In this document: positions 1 through 8,662 of the stretch, piece after piece
Layout of the letters: every line of letters starts with the position of its first letter
Numbering within the stretch: the first letter of the stretch is position 1
From: Treponema sp.
GTDB lineage: Bacteria > Spirochaetota > Spirochaetia > Treponematales > Treponemataceae
NCBI GenBank assembly: GCA_024698325.1
Contig: JAILRG010000140.1
Coordinates: 1 to 40,002, forward strand
Length of the DNA stretch: 40,002 bases
Direction of reading: 5' to 3'
Program-made: the position numbers and the translations under genes
The notes under the pieces: generated by a model
What the model saw: only the letters and a program-made list of their open reading frames with translations
Databases searched by the model: none
Told to the model about the DNA's origin: nothing

Positions 1-347
1 ACGGTTACAGCGCAAGTCGCGCTCTTGCCGCCTGCGGTGGCGGTAATCGTCGCGCTTCCTTCGGCGACTGCGGTCACCACGCCTGCTGAATCAACGGTTG
101 CAGCATCGGTGTTGTCGCTCGACCAGGTGACAGTCTTGTCAGTGGCGGTGTCGGGAGCCACTGTCGCCGTCAGCGTCTCGGTGCTGCCTACGGTAATGGT
201 CGCCGTGGTCTTGTTTAGCGTGATGCCGGTAACAGCGACGGTGGCAGGCGTGTCATCATCATCGTCGTCTGTTTTACAACCAGCCATAAAAGAAAACAAC
301 ATGAGTAGGCTAACAATTACCCCCCCCCATTTGTATAGTTGTTTCAT
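1..347 (-). CDS. Phase-variable Ig-like (Big_2) lipoprotein, 5' part, switch ON
   Basis: The gene starts at an ATG at 347-345 and runs off the left edge of the window, so only about 115 residues are visible. A strong Shine-Dalgarno (AGGAGG at 360-355) lies 7 bases before the start. The N-terminus reads MKQLYKWGGVIVS, then a hydrophobic stretch and a lipobox ending MAG-C at residue 24, so it is a predicted lipoprotein. After the Cys comes an Asp run (linker) and then a typical bacterial Ig-like group 2 fold, with TGITLNK, the TWSSDN core and SAGVVTAV. Codons 7 to 10 are built on nine consecutive G: with nine the frame is open, while eight G gives a stop straight after the tract. Big_2 domains usually belong to surface or adhesive proteins; the function of this one is not known. 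The start is homologous in layout to the gene at 32165. Confidence is high for a lipoprotein with Big_2, and good for slippage control. Confidence 0.85.
   Translation of the reverse strand, partial: MKQLYKWGGVIVSLLMLFSFMAGCKTDDDDDDTPATVAVTGITLNKTTATITVGSTETLTATVAPDTATDKTVTWSSDNTDAATVDSAGVVTAVAEGSATITATAGGKSATCAVT
320..328 (-). repeat. Poly-G tract (9 G on the coding strand), in-frame state
   Basis: Nine C on the plus strand are nine G on the coding strand, inside codons 7-10 of the lipoprotein signal peptide. Nine keeps the reading frame through the lipobox. A change of one unit brings an early stop or frameshift. Long poly-G tracts are known slippage sites in pathogenic treponemes. Confidence 0.85.
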
Positions 348-403
348 AAAACAACCTCCTTACAGATAAGGTTTAAGCAGGCACAAGCCCGTATTTTGTA
401 ATG

Positions 404-432
404 ATTATAAGACCACTTTAAGGAATTTTCAA
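404..432 (-). promoter_or_regulatory. Sigma70 promoter of the 347 lipoprotein gene
   Basis: Read on the minus strand: TTGAAA (432-427), a 17-base spacer, then a perfect TATAAT (409-404). The expected transcript start is about 397, giving a 50-base leader that ends in the AGGAGG ribosome binding site. The poly-G tract lies downstream in the coding region, so it would act on translation frame and not on promoter spacing. Confidence 0.8.
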
Positions 433-492
433 AGAAAAAAAGATACTTTTAATCGGTCACTCTCACAGGCGAGCGAAGAGACCTCGCAAAGA

Positions 493-521
493 TTGTCATT
501 CATTCGGGCAAGCGCTATTAT
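493..521 (+). promoter_or_regulatory. Sigma70 promoter of the NusG-like gene, very short leader
   Basis: TTGTCA (493-498), a 17-base spacer and TATTAT (516-521). The ATG at 534 is only 12 bases past the -10 box, so the leader would be about 6 bases and there is no room for a Shine-Dalgarno. Confidence 0.6.
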
Positions 522-533
522 TTTACGGCGCTT

Positions 534-881
534 ATGGAAAATGAATATCGAATCCGACCGTTTGACTTTGTTGTGCTGCTTGCAGCTTTAGCGGTACTTA
601 CCGGCTCCTTCTTTTTGGCACGAAAGTCTGCTCACCGGGGACAGGTTCTTGTCGTCCGCGCCGGAAAAACCGAATACGCCTACTCCCTCATGGAAAATCA
701 AGAGCTGCATATCAAAGGGCCGCTGGGAGAATCAACCATCCTCATCGAAAACGGGAGCGCCTGCTTTACCGATTCCCCCTGCACAAACAAAGTCTGCATA
801 CACGCAGGAAAACTAAAAAAAACGGGCGATGTTGCGGCATGCCTGCCCAATGCGATTCTGCTGGTTATCGAAGGCGAATGA
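534..881 (+). CDS. NusG domain II-containing membrane-anchored protein
   Basis: 115 residues. One N-terminal membrane segment (about residues 11-29), then a soluble domain of the NusG_II type found as a stand-alone protein in Firmicutes and spirochaetes. The family signature is visible near the C-terminus: CTNKVCIHAGKL followed by CLPN. The three Cys of this motif are conserved in the family; their role is unknown, and the protein is not the transcription factor NusG itself. In many genomes it sits next to FMN-binding or electron-transfer genes; here the neighbour is radA, 48 bases downstream on the same strand. The ATG at 534 fits the promoter at 493-521. No Shine-Dalgarno is present. Confidence 0.85.
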   Translation: MENEYRIRPFDFVVLLAALAVLTGSFFLARKSAHRGQVLVVRAGKTEYAYSLMENQELHIKGPLGESTILIENGSACFTDSPCTNKVCIHAGKLKKTGDVAACLPNAILLVIEGE

Positions 882-893
882 GCCTGCTCCCTC

Positions 894-923
894 AAGACAA
901 AAAGAAGCAAAGTCGGCTACAAT
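894..923 (+). promoter_or_regulatory. Possible radA promoter, leaderless arrangement
   Basis: AAGACA (894-899, 4 of 6 matches), an 18-base spacer and TACAAT (918-923). The radA ATG is at 930, which is where transcription would start. There is no Shine-Dalgarno. radA might also be read from the upstream gene. Confidence 0.45.
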
Positions 924-929
924 GCCGGT

Positions 930-2306
930 ATGGCGAAGAAAAAATCAGTCACGGTTTACAAATGTTCTGAATGCGGCTACTCACAGCCGCGCTGGCTCGG
1001 CAGATGTCCGCAATGCGGTTCCTGGAATACGCTGGAAGAATGCATTTCTGACCCGAACTCCACCGCAGCAGCTTTCGGACAGGGGGCTGCAGAAAAAGTA
1101 AAGCCAGTTCCGCTTTCGAGCATAAACGCCCAGGAAAATGCGCGTCTCCTGACCGGCATTGCGGAATTTGACCGCGTCCTTGGAGGCGGCGCAACAAAAC
1201 GCAGCGCCATACTCATCGGCGGCGAGCCGGGCATCGGAAAAAGCACGCTCATGCTCCAGACTGCTGCCAGATTCCAGAAAACAGCCGCCCTTGCACGCGG
1301 AGGAGATGCAAGCCCCCGGCTTCTGTACATTTCCGGCGAGGAAAGTGCCGGGCAGATAAAAAGCCGGGCCGACCGCCTGCAGCTGGACGTTACCGGCATC
1401 GAAATCTTATGCACAATGCGCCTCGAGGACATAAAAGACGCGCTTACAGCCCTGAATCCGCTTTTTGTCGTCATCGACTCCATTCAGACCGTCTACAGCG
1501 TCGAAGCAGGCATTGTGCCGGGAACAGTCAATCAGCTCAAATACTGCGCAAACGAGCTTATCGGCTGGGTAAAAGAACGGGACAGCGTGCTGATTATGGC
1601 GGCGCACGTTACAAAAGAAGGCACGATTGCAGGCCCCAAAAGCCTTGAACACATGGTAGACACCGTCATTTCCTTTGAGCGCAATGATGATGAAGTGCGC
1701 TTTCTGCGGGCAGTAAAAAACCGCTTCGGAAGCGTTGATGAGCTGGGAATTTTCGCCATGACGGAGACAGGTCTTGAAGGAGTTGCCGACCCGAGCACGA
1801 TGTTCATCACGAAGCGCACCGGAAGCATTCCGCCAGGAATCGCAAACACCTGCGTGTTTGAAGGCAGCAGAAGCTTTCTGGTGGAAATACAGGCGCTGAC
1901 AGTACCTGCAAAAGCAAGCTTAAGCCGCGTCTACAGCGACAGAATCGACAGCGCGCGGGTGGCGCGGGTGGCCGCCGTGCTTGAAAAACGGACAGGAATG
2001 CGCTTTTCCGACCAGGATTTATACATAAATGTGGCCGGCGGCGTAAAGCTTACCGAAAGCGCCATTGACGCGGCGCTGGCAGCAGCCCTGTATTCCGCGC
2101 GCACCGACCTCGCGCTTTCCGAAGGCACGGTCATACTCGGTGAGCTGAGTCTCGCAGGCGAAATCCGCCCGGTGCCACGGCTAAAGCAGCGCATAAAAAC
2201 CGCAAAGGATTTGGGCTTTAACCACGTGCTATCGCCGGAAAAAGAAGCGGGCGCCGTGCAGACCGGCGACATAAAGAGCCTGGTAAAAGCTCTTTTTGGA
2301 AAATAG
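930..2306 (+). CDS. radA: DNA repair protein RadA
   Basis: 458 residues, the usual length. RadA is a RecA-like ATPase and helicase that helps process branched recombination intermediates during DNA repair. Visible parts in order: an N-terminal zinc finger with Cys 12, 15, 26 and 29; Walker A GGEPGIGKST (97-106); Walker B region ending FVVID (about 179-183); the RadA-specific KNRFG motif (263-267); and a C-terminal Lon-protease-like domain (about 290-458) that lacks protease activity in the family. The ATG at 930 lies 48 bases after the NusG-like gene. The downstream operon is convergent, with stops only 45 bases apart. Confidence 0.97.
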   Translation: MAKKKSVTVYKCSECGYSQPRWLGRCPQCGSWNTLEECISDPNSTAAAFGQGAAEKVKPVPLSSINAQENARLLTGIAEFDRVLGGGATKRSAILIGGEPGIGKSTLMLQTAARFQKTAALARGGDASPRLLYISGEESAGQIKSRADRLQLDVTGIEILCTMRLEDIKDALTALNPLFVVIDSIQTVYSVEAGIVPGTVNQLKYCANELIGWVKERDSVLIMAAHVTKEGTIAGPKSLEHMVDTVISFERNDDEVRFLRAVKNRFGSVDELGIFAMTETGLEGVADPSTMFITKRTGSIPPGIANTCVFEGSRSFLVEIQALTVPAKASLSRVYSDRIDSARVARVAAVLEKRTGMRFSDQDLYINVAGGVKLTESAIDAALAAALYSARTDLALSEGTVILGELSLAGEIRPVPRLKQRIKTAKDLGFNHVLSPEKEAGAVQTGDIKSLVKALFGK

Positions 2307-2351
2307 CGCAAAAAGCCCGCCGTGCAAAAACCTGCGAAAGTCCCCCCGGCC

Positions 2352-3542
2352 TTAGCCTGCGAGCGCTTCCACCGGGTCGAGCTTTGCCGCCCTGCTTGCG
2401 GGGTTCAGGCCGAAGAAGATGCCGACAAACACGCTGAACACAAAGGCGACAAAGCAGGCGCTCATCTGAATGGCAAAGGGCTGGCCTTTCACATACTCCA
2501 CCGCAAAGCTGATGGCAATGCCGAGCAGAATGCCCAGCGAGCCGCCTAAGAGCGTAATGCTTGCGCTTTCCACCAGAAACTGCCGGCGGATAGCTGCAGG
2601 ACTTGCGCCAAGCGCCTTCCTGATGCCAATCTCCTGCCGGCGCTCAGTCACCGTTACAATCATGATATTCATAATGCCGATGCCGCCGACAAGCAGGCTT
2701 ATGGCAGCAATGCCAGAAAGCATCAGGCTGAGCGTCTTGGTGATGGAGTTCATCTGCTCGATAAAGCTCTGCATGGACGTCACGTTTACCGAGCCGTCAG
2801 TGCCGCTTTTTTCTTTTGCATAGGCGGTAACATCAGTTACGATGCGCGTGCAGTACTGCGGGTTTGTCGCCTGCACCATAATCGTGCTGGCAGCGGGATT
2901 CGGCTCAATCATCTTTGCGTAAAACCCGCGCGGTATGTAAATGCCGGTCGTGCTGCTTTCCATGCCGCTCGTCTGCTCTTTTAACACACCTATCACATGG
3001 AACGGGAACGGCACTTTGCTGGAAACTGCAAGTACGGTGCGCCCAACTGCATTTCCGTCCGGGAACAGCGCCGACGCCACTTCACTTCCAAGCACGACTT
3101 TCTGCGCGCCGTAGACATCATCGGTAACAGTAAAATACTCGCCGTAATCCAGCGTAAGGCCGCACATTTCAAGATAGCCTGGCTCGACTGCCGTGCAGCT
3201 GGACGTAACGCTCGTATCGCCGTAGCTGAGCGTTGCCGAAAGCGTATTCTTGTACCACACTTTTTCCACATTCTCTATGTGATTGAACAAATCTTCGCGG
3301 AATGCCTCGTCAAAGGTGAGCGTAACCGCGTCGCGCTTTCGTCGCATAAACCCGCTGCTTACCTGCACTAAATCAAGCCCGCTGGAGCCGAACGTCGCCT
3401 GAATTTCCTTCGTGGAGCTTTGCCCCATGCTCGTAATCACGATGACGCTTGCAACACCGATGATGACGCCGAGGAGCGATAAAAACGTCCGCGTTTTGTT
3501 ACGCCTAAAGTTCTGCAGGGCATTTATAAAATCTTCAAGCAT
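2352..3542 (-). CDS. ABC exporter permease, MacB/FtsX type
   Basis: 396 residues from the ATG at 3542, which has a GGAGGAAG Shine-Dalgarno 4 bases upstream; a longer reading from 3569 is possible but has no such site. Layout is the MacB/FtsX one: an N-terminal membrane helix (about 19-40), a large periplasmic MacB_PCD domain (about 45-260), then three helices at the C-terminus. The conserved cytosolic loop reads TERRQEIGIRKALGAS, and the C-terminus has PASRAAKLDPVEAL. It overlaps the ATPase gene by 8 bases and is the last gene of the TolC-adaptor-ATPase-permease operon. Such exporters push peptides, macrolides, lipids or small molecules from the periplasm through an outer-membrane channel, driven by ATP. 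The substrate cannot be told from sequence. Confidence 0.92.
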   Translation of the reverse strand: MLEDFINALQNFRRNKTRTFLSLLGVIIGVASVIVITSMGQSSTKEIQATFGSSGLDLVQVSSGFMRRKRDAVTLTFDEAFREDLFNHIENVEKVWYKNTLSATLSYGDTSVTSSCTAVEPGYLEMCGLTLDYGEYFTVTDDVYGAQKVVLGSEVASALFPDGNAVGRTVLAVSSKVPFPFHVIGVLKEQTSGMESSTTGIYIPRGFYAKMIEPNPAASTIMVQATNPQYCTRIVTDVTAYAKEKSGTDGSVNVTSMQSFIEQMNSITKTLSLMLSGIAAISLLVGGIGIMNIMIVTVTERRQEIGIRKALGASPAAIRRQFLVESASITLLGGSLGILLGIAISFAVEYVKGQPFAIQMSACFVAFVFSVFVGIFFGLNPASRAAKLDPVEALAG

Positions 3543-4236
3543 GGACTTCCTCCGGCTCCTGTACATCATCGCTCTGGATAAGCCCGTCCAGGATTCGGAT
3601 GCATCTCCGCGTGCTCGCGCCTATTTTAGGGTCGTGAGTGACGATTACAATCGTGGTGCCGGCGGCATTGATTTCGCTAAAAAGCTCCAGAACTGCGCGG
3701 CCGGTAGCACTGTCAAGGGCGCCAGTCGGCTCGTCGGCAAGGATAATCTGCGGGCGCGTCACCGTGGCGCGGGCAATGGCAACGCGCTGTTTCTGGCCGC
3801 CGGAAAGCTCGTTCGGCAAATGCCGCATGCGGTCGCTAAGTCCGACGCGCTCAAGGGCCGCGGCAGCCATGTCCTTCCTAAGCGCCCGCTCAATTCCCTG
3901 ATAGCGCAGCGGAATCATCACGTTTTCAAGCACGGTCATCGTTGGCAGCAGATGGTACTGCTGAAAGACAAAACCTACGGTTTTATTCCGCAGCACTGCC
4001 AGCTCTTTTTCGCTCATAGCTGCCGTCGGCTTACCGCCAATTTCCACAACGCCGCCCGACGGCCGGTCAAGGCAGCCAATCATATTCATGCAGGTGGACT
4101 TGCCGCTGCCGCTCGGTCCCATGATGGAGACGTATTCCCCCTGCGTAACCGAAAAGCTTATGCCACGGAGCGCATGTACCACTTCCTCACCCATGACATA
4201 GCGCTTGGTGACGTCGCTCATGCGGATAACTGTCAT
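3535..4236 (-). CDS. ABC exporter ATPase, MacB/LolD type
   Basis: 233 residues. The nucleotide-binding subunit of the exporter, working with the FtsX-type permease. All catalytic motifs are present: Walker [10 protein letters not shown] (40-48), Q-loop in FVFQQYH (about 89-95), signature LSGGQ (144-148), Walker B IILADE (164-169), D-loop GALD, and H-loop His 201 in VTHD. The start ATG shares one base with the stop of the adaptor gene, which implies translational coupling. The opposite strand carries a long open frame here (3412-4239) that is only a shadow of this conserved gene. Confidence 0.95.
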   Translation of the reverse strand: MTVIRMSDVTKRYVMGEEVVHALRGISFSVTQGEYVSIMGPSGSGKSTCMNMIGCLDRPSGGVVEIGGKPTAAMSEKELAVLRNKTVGFVFQQYHLLPTMTVLENVMIPLRYQGIERALRKDMAAAALERVGLSDRMRHLPNELSGGQKQRVAIARATVTRPQIILADEPTGALDSATGRAVLELFSEINAAGTTIVIVTHDPKIGASTRRCIRILDGLIQSDDVQEPEEVHA

Positions 4237-5312
4237 TAAAAGCCTCCCGGCGGTGGAGCGCCAAAGCCGCCATTCATGCCGTTCTGCTGCTGCCGCTGGT
4301 TCTTTGAATTTGCGTTCCGGCTGTTAATGCGCATACGGCCGCTCTTAGACGCAGAGCTTTGCGCCTTAAGCTTTTCGCCGCCTTCCAGCCCGCTTTTTAT
4401 ATTGACGTAGCCGATGCCGTACGGCTCCACTTCAACTTCAACTTTCTGCGTCTTGCCGTTCGCTTCCAGAATTTCAACAAAGGTAGAGCCTTTTTCATGC
4501 CCGATTGCATAGCGCTCCACCACCAGCTTTGATTCCGGCTCGGTAATCTGGATTTTTCCGGTAAAGCTGAAGTTCGGCAGGATTGCTTCCGGCGCATTGT
4601 CGATGCGAACTTTTGCATTAACCACCGTTGCGCCGCGGCTGGTTACTTCGCCGATTGCCGGATACGACACAAGGTAGCCTTCCACGGTGCCGCTGTAGGC
4701 AGGGAACGTAAACTCAACTTTCTGCCCCGGCTTAAGTTTGTACACATCGGTTTCTGCAATTTCCACCTCTGCCGTCAGATAGCTCGTGTCGACCAGCGTG
4801 CCGATTTCGTCTTTTGCCTCCAGATAGTCGCCTTCGTTCACATCGAGGCTTGCAATAACACCGTCAAAAGTGGCGACAATCTTTCGGTCCTTGATTTTGC
4901 GCACAAGAGACAGCCGCTGCGTTTCCAAAAGCGCTATTTCGCCGCGGGCGCCCGACGTTTTTGCCGTCGCAATGTCGTAATCAAGCTTTGCAAGGTTGTA
5001 CTTCTGCTCGCTGTCGTCTTCCTGCAGGATGAGGTCGCCTTTTTTTACATGGTCACCTTCCTTTACGTACACGCCGACGACAGTGCCGTCATTCAGCGCT
5101 TCCAGAGACTGCTCTTTTGCAGCGCTGACCGTTCCTGCAATTTCAATCACGTTTTCATATATTTCAGAGCGAACCGTATACTGCACCGAAGAAGCGCTTT
5201 TTTTGGCGGCAACAATCCGCCTGGCACCAAAAAGCCCGCACGTCAGCACAATCAGCGCAATGACCGAAATACCAATCATCTTCTGCTTAGCTGAGAATTT
5301 CAGACCGTTCAT
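4236..5312 (-). CDS. Periplasmic adaptor subunit (HlyD/MacA family)
   Basis: 358 residues. An N-terminal membrane anchor (about 12-34), then the MacA/HlyD plan: half of a lipoyl domain (GTVVGVYVKEGDHVKKGD, about 75-92), a short helical hairpin, the second lipoyl half (FDGVIASLDVNEGDYL), and beta-barrel and membrane-proximal domains to about residue 320. The adaptor joins the inner-membrane ABC pump to the TolC-type channel. The start overlaps the TolC stop by four bases (ATGA). An odd point is the C-terminal tail (about 325-358), which is low-complexity and rich in Asn, Gln, Gly and Pro and ends PPPGGF. The helical hairpin is short (about 40 residues) compared with E. coli MacA. Confidence 0.93.
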   Translation of the reverse strand: MNGLKFSAKQKMIGISVIALIVLTCGLFGARRIVAAKKSASSVQYTVRSEIYENVIEIAGTVSAAKEQSLEALNDGTVVGVYVKEGDHVKKGDLILQEDDSEQKYNLAKLDYDIATAKTSGARGEIALLETQRLSLVRKIKDRKIVATFDGVIASLDVNEGDYLEAKDEIGTLVDTSYLTAEVEIAETDVYKLKPGQKVEFTFPAYSGTVEGYLVSYPAIGEVTSRGATVVNAKVRIDNAPEAILPNFSFTGKIQITEPESKLVVERYAIGHEKGSTFVEILEANGKTQKVEVEVEPYGIGYVNIKSGLEGGEKLKAQSSASKSGRMRINSRNANSKNQRQQQNGMNGGFGAPPPGGF

Positions 5313-6874
5313 TCTTTATCCTCCGCATTACTCAATTCTTTGCCGGGAACCATAGCCCCGTCAGTATGAAACAGCAGCCGGGTCGTATTATTATAAATGA
5401 TAAACTCTGCCGCATTAATTAGTATGTTAAGCCGGGTTTTATCCCGATTATCCCGCGCGTCAAAATAGTCGGCCTGGGTAACGATGCCTTCGGAAAGCCA
5501 GGCTTTCATGTCTTTTTCGAGGGCCGTGTACATGTTATTTTCTTCTGCATACAAATGCTTTGACCACAGCAAATCGCGAAGGCTTGTCTGCTGGGTAAAC
5601 ACATCCGTCTCGTAGCTGTCTTCGGCTGACGCCACGGCAATTTTTTCAAGCTGGCCGTCTATCACATCCTGCTTACTGCTAATCGAGGCCTGCCGGAATG
5701 TATTTGGCACCAGGGCAAGCGAAAATGTGTAGACCGGATTTTTTGAATCAGAAGCGTCCTCGCCCGTCAGGACTTTTGTTCCGGTGGGAAGCGCAACTCC
5801 GGCACTGGCAGTCAGGCCGTTCCACGAAAGCGCAAGTCCGGTTCCGACAGTGTCTGAATCAACTCCGGTGTTGTTGAACGTGTACGTGCCGGTCGCCTTA
5901 AGTGAAAACGTGCCGTCAGCCTCGCGCTCTTTATCGCCGATGTAGTGACTCCACAGTGAGCTTTCGATAGCCGCATAATCGGCTTTTTCAAACGAAAGCA
6001 CATCAATGCCCTCTACCACTGGCAGCGCATCCGGCAGAAAAGCCATTGCATTCTGATAGGCAAGTTCCAGCTCTGCAAGCGTGCTGCCTTCCGTTGTAAG
6101 CGGAAGCGTATAGGGAATGCCGCATTTTCGCGCAAAATTCGCAGTCTCGCGCTCGAGCTTTCGCTGCGCCTGCGCCGTGTCAAAAATATCATGCTGCACT
6201 GTCAGAAGGCTTTTGCGGTAGGCGGCAGAATCCTTGCTGTAGCCTTGTGCGACAATCTTTCGGAAACTGTCGCTGTCGTCAAGCAAATCATTTTTCTCGC
6301 CGATAACTGTGACAGCATAGCCGTACAGTGTTTTCAGCTCGGTATAAAAAGCTTTTTCTGCCGCCAGCGCCCGGTCCTGCGCATTCCGTTTTGCTTCCAG
6401 AAGCGCTCGCTCGGCCTTAAGGAGCGTGACTTTGCGGCTTTTCGCTGCATTCGAGATGATGGCTGTAGAAAGGGAAAGCGTTGCATCGCTGACAGTTTTT
6501 TCGCCGTCGAGAACGGTAACCGGAACATCAGCAGAAACCGTCGTGTCGTTCAGCTGAGGAAGCGAGAGCGTCGCTGTCGGCTCAAAGGTAACTTTGGTAT
6601 AGCTGCTGCCAGTCGTGCGGACAGTGACGGTTCCGCTTGCAAGCGTAAGGGAAATGCCGTTATCGATTTTTGTTGAATCCAGCAACAGCTGCTTTGACTG
6701 CACCGTTAACGAAAGCTTCTGAAGCTCCAGATCGTTCTGGAGGTAGCCGGCAAGGAACTCGTGCAGCCGCTGGTATTCTGAGTCAGAAGCGGCGGATGCG
6801 CTAAACAGAAAAAGCATAAAAATCGCGGATAAAAAGAGGAATCTGCGCGGTAAACACTTTTTTCGTTTCTGCAT
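5309..6874 (-). CDS. TolC-family outer membrane efflux protein
   Basis: 521 residues with a clear signal peptide (basic start, hydrophobic core about 12-25, cleavage after SASA). The rest is rich in long amphipathic helices and two repeats of the TolC plan, matching the OEP family. It would form a trimeric channel in the outer membrane for the adaptor and ABC subunits encoded next. It is the first gene of a tight four-gene operon (TolC, adaptor, ATPase, permease) whose neighbours overlap by 1-8 bases. I find no strong promoter or Shine-Dalgarno before its ATG. Overall similarity to known TolC looks low, as is common in spirochaetes, so context carries part of the call. Confidence 0.85.
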   Translation of the reverse strand: MQKRKKCLPRRFLFLSAIFMLFLFSASAASDSEYQRLHEFLAGYLQNDLELQKLSLTVQSKQLLLDSTKIDNGISLTLASGTVTVRTTGSSYTKVTFEPTATLSLPQLNDTTVSADVPVTVLDGEKTVSDATLSLSTAIISNAAKSRKVTLLKAERALLEAKRNAQDRALAAEKAFYTELKTLYGYAVTVIGEKNDLLDDSDSFRKIVAQGYSKDSAAYRKSLLTVQHDIFDTAQAQRKLERETANFARKCGIPYTLPLTTEGSTLAELELAYQNAMAFLPDALPVVEGIDVLSFEKADYAAIESSLWSHYIGDKEREADGTFSLKATGTYTFNNTGVDSDTVGTGLALSWNGLTASAGVALPTGTKVLTGEDASDSKNPVYTFSLALVPNTFRQASISSKQDVIDGQLEKIAVASAEDSYETDVFTQQTSLRDLLWSKHLYAEENNMYTALEKDMKAWLSEGIVTQADYFDARDNRDKTRLNILINAAEFIIYNNTTRLLFHTDGAMVPGKELSNAEDKE

Positions 6875-6993
6875 AGCATCACTATATCTGAATCAGCTTT
6901 CAATTACCATAAAAACGTACATAACAATCCGTTACTGCAGGTAAAATACTGTTATTTCTGACAGCGGTCAGGAAAATCGAACCGACGGAACGG

Positions 6994-7329
6994 CTACTTT
7001 TCGTACCGCTGGATGCGCTCGATATAGGATTTTTCATTCTGCGATAATTCCTTTTCGGTAAAGGCAGGATTCGGCTTATACCAGACAAAGGCAGTAAAGA
7101 ATTCCCTTAAATCTTCACTCTTAAACTCATAGCCGTGACCGCTTACGCTGAGTTTGTCTGCAATTTTCCGGTAGGAAAAGCCGTTCTGATCCACGCAGAA
7201 TGTGCCGTTCTCATTTTTTACAAAGCGGAAGTTCTTAAAGTCTTTCGCCGGAATGGCATAGCCGTCGTGAAAGGCAAGGTCGCTGTAACATTTGTGCGCA
7301 CCTAAAAACAGCGAAAAAAGTTTTTTCAC
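6994..7329 (-). CDS. Small YARHG-domain protein
   Basis: 111 residues starting at a GTG (7329-7327) with AGGAG 8 bases upstream. The C-terminal two thirds resemble the YARHG domain: a degenerate GHGYEFKSEDLREFF stretch, then WYKPN and FTEKELSQNEK, ending in a helix. YARHG is a short extracellular domain of unknown function, often near peptidases or attached to membrane anchors. The N-terminus is weakly hydrophobic (MKKLFSLFLGAHKC) and could be a poor signal peptide. It lies 46 bases after the TraB-family gene on the same strand and is probably the last gene of that operon. The function is not known. Confidence 0.65.
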   Translation of the reverse strand: MKKLFSLFLGAHKCYSDLAFHDGYAIPAKDFKNFRFVKNENGTFCVDQNGFSYRKIADKLSVSGHGYEFKSEDLREFFTAFVWYKPNPAFTEKELSQNEKSYIERIQRYEK

Positions 7330-7375
7330 AGAGTAATCTCCTTGCAGTGGCCAGGCCGGCGCCCGCAGAAAAACG

Positions 7376-8662
7376 TTATTTTACGAACAGCGCTTTTACA
7401 AAGGCGGTGATTTTTCCGACAAAGCTTGCGCCAGCGATAAAGGTACCGGCGCTGCTTCCAAAGGACGAAAGCAGGAACACCAAAAGCACGCGCAGAATGC
7501 GGTTTTTGTAAAAGCCTTTTATGTTCGAAACATCGTCCTGCAGCGTTTCCATATCGGCAACCTTCGGCTTACACAGCACGGCCTGCAGAATGCCGGTAAG
7601 CATACCGACTCCGACCAGCGGACAGAGCGAGGTAATGGGCGCTCCTGCAAATGCGGCAAGAATGACCAACGGGTGCGCGCCTGCAATTACGGCTCCAATG
7701 GCAGACAGCGCGCCGTTCCAGAGAATCCAGTCGAGCGCCATTTTTGCGCCGGCGTTCCTGCCGCCAAAGTAAAAACCTGCGGCGATTAACGCAACAATAA
7801 GCACGGGAATTACCCAACCAGCGACTTTTGCGCCAACGCCTTTTGGCGGCACGCTGTCTATGTCCTGAGTATCTGCGCTTTCGCGTCCTGCTGCCAGCTC
7901 CACCAGGTGCTTTTCTACGCCCGGAAGGTGGCCGGCGCCGAGCACTGCAAGCACGCCGGCTCCAGCTGCAGCGCCAGATTCGGAAGCAGGCGCCTCTCCC
8001 ACGGAAACTTCGGTCGCTGCCTTCCAGATGTGGCTTGCAAGGTAGCGGTCGCGCTCGTCTATAAGCACGCTTTTTACGACAGGCATAAAGTCGCTTATTT
8101 CGCTCATCATGCTGTCCATTTCGCTTCTGCTTTTTAAGTTTTCAATCTGTTCGCCGCTTACTTCTTCTTTGTCGAATGCGCTGGAAAGCAGGGCGGCAAG
8201 CAGCTTGCATTTTCCCCACAGGCTGTTGCAGCTCCAGGCGCGGCGCAGCGTTGTCTGAATCGGCCGGTCAACCATAGCAGTGGGGATTCCCTGCTCTTTT
8301 GCGCACTCATACGCAGCTTTCATTTCGTCGCCGGGCTTTACACCGACATTTGCGCCCATACGGCGCTGAAAGCCTGAAAGCACCAGGTTTGCCAGCAGAA
8401 GGAAGCCTTTTTTTTCGCGCAACACCTTTATGATGTCCATTTTACGCCAGCTTTCGGGATCGTTTATGGCCGCAAGGCGCTGTTCATCCAGCTCGATGGC
8501 AACGCAGGCGGGCTTTTGTCCGGTAATAAGCGTTGTTACTTCTTCAATACTTTCTTTTGAAATATGGGCAGTGCCCAGTAATGTTATGGTACGGGTTATG
8601 CCCTGAGATGCATCGTGCAGCTCAAGGCGCTTTTGTGTCTGGCTCACTTCTGTATGCTCCAC
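7376..8662 (-). CDS. TraB/PrgY-family membrane protein
   Basis: 428 residues. Residues about 25-260 form the TraB domain: ITLLGTAHIS near the N-terminus (GxxH-type motif), then VAIELDEQR, and a late AVLGAGHLPG (second GxGH-like motif). The last 150 residues hold three or four membrane segments and end near the membrane. PrgY/TraB proteins reduce pheromone activity in enterococci, and the wider superfamily is thought to be metal-dependent peptidases; what this one acts on is unknown. The start is a GTG that overlaps the end of the upstream TPR gene by 19 bases, with no good Shine-Dalgarno, so translation is likely coupled. Confidence 0.88.
   Translation of the reverse strand: MEHTEVSQTQKRLELHDASQGITRTITLLGTAHISKESIEEVTTLITGQKPACVAIELDEQRLAAINDPESWRKMDIIKVLREKKGFLLLANLVLSGFQRRMGANVGVKPGDEMKAAYECAKEQGIPTAMVDRPIQTTLRRAWSCNSLWGKCKLLAALLSSAFDKEEVSGEQIENLKSRSEMDSMMSEISDFMPVVKSVLIDERDRYLASHIWKAATEVSVGEAPASESGAAAGAGVLAVLGAGHLPGVEKHLVELAAGRESADTQDIDSVPPKGVGAKVAGWVIPVLIVALIAAGFYFGGRNAGAKMALDWILWNGALSAIGAVIAGAHPLVILAAFAGAPITSLCPLVGVGMLTGILQAVLCKPKVADMETLQDDVSNIKGFYKNRILRVLLVFLLSSFGSSAGTFIAGASFVGKITAFVKALFVK

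Noticed and set aside
25..369. 114-codon plus-strand frame at the left edge
   Set aside because: It is the complement of the Big_2 lipoprotein, whose signal peptide, promoter and ribosome site are all on the minus strand.
3412..4239. 275-codon open frame on the plus strand opposite the ABC ATPase
   Set aside because: It mirrors a highly conserved gene on the other strand, has no Shine-Dalgarno and no recognisable domain.
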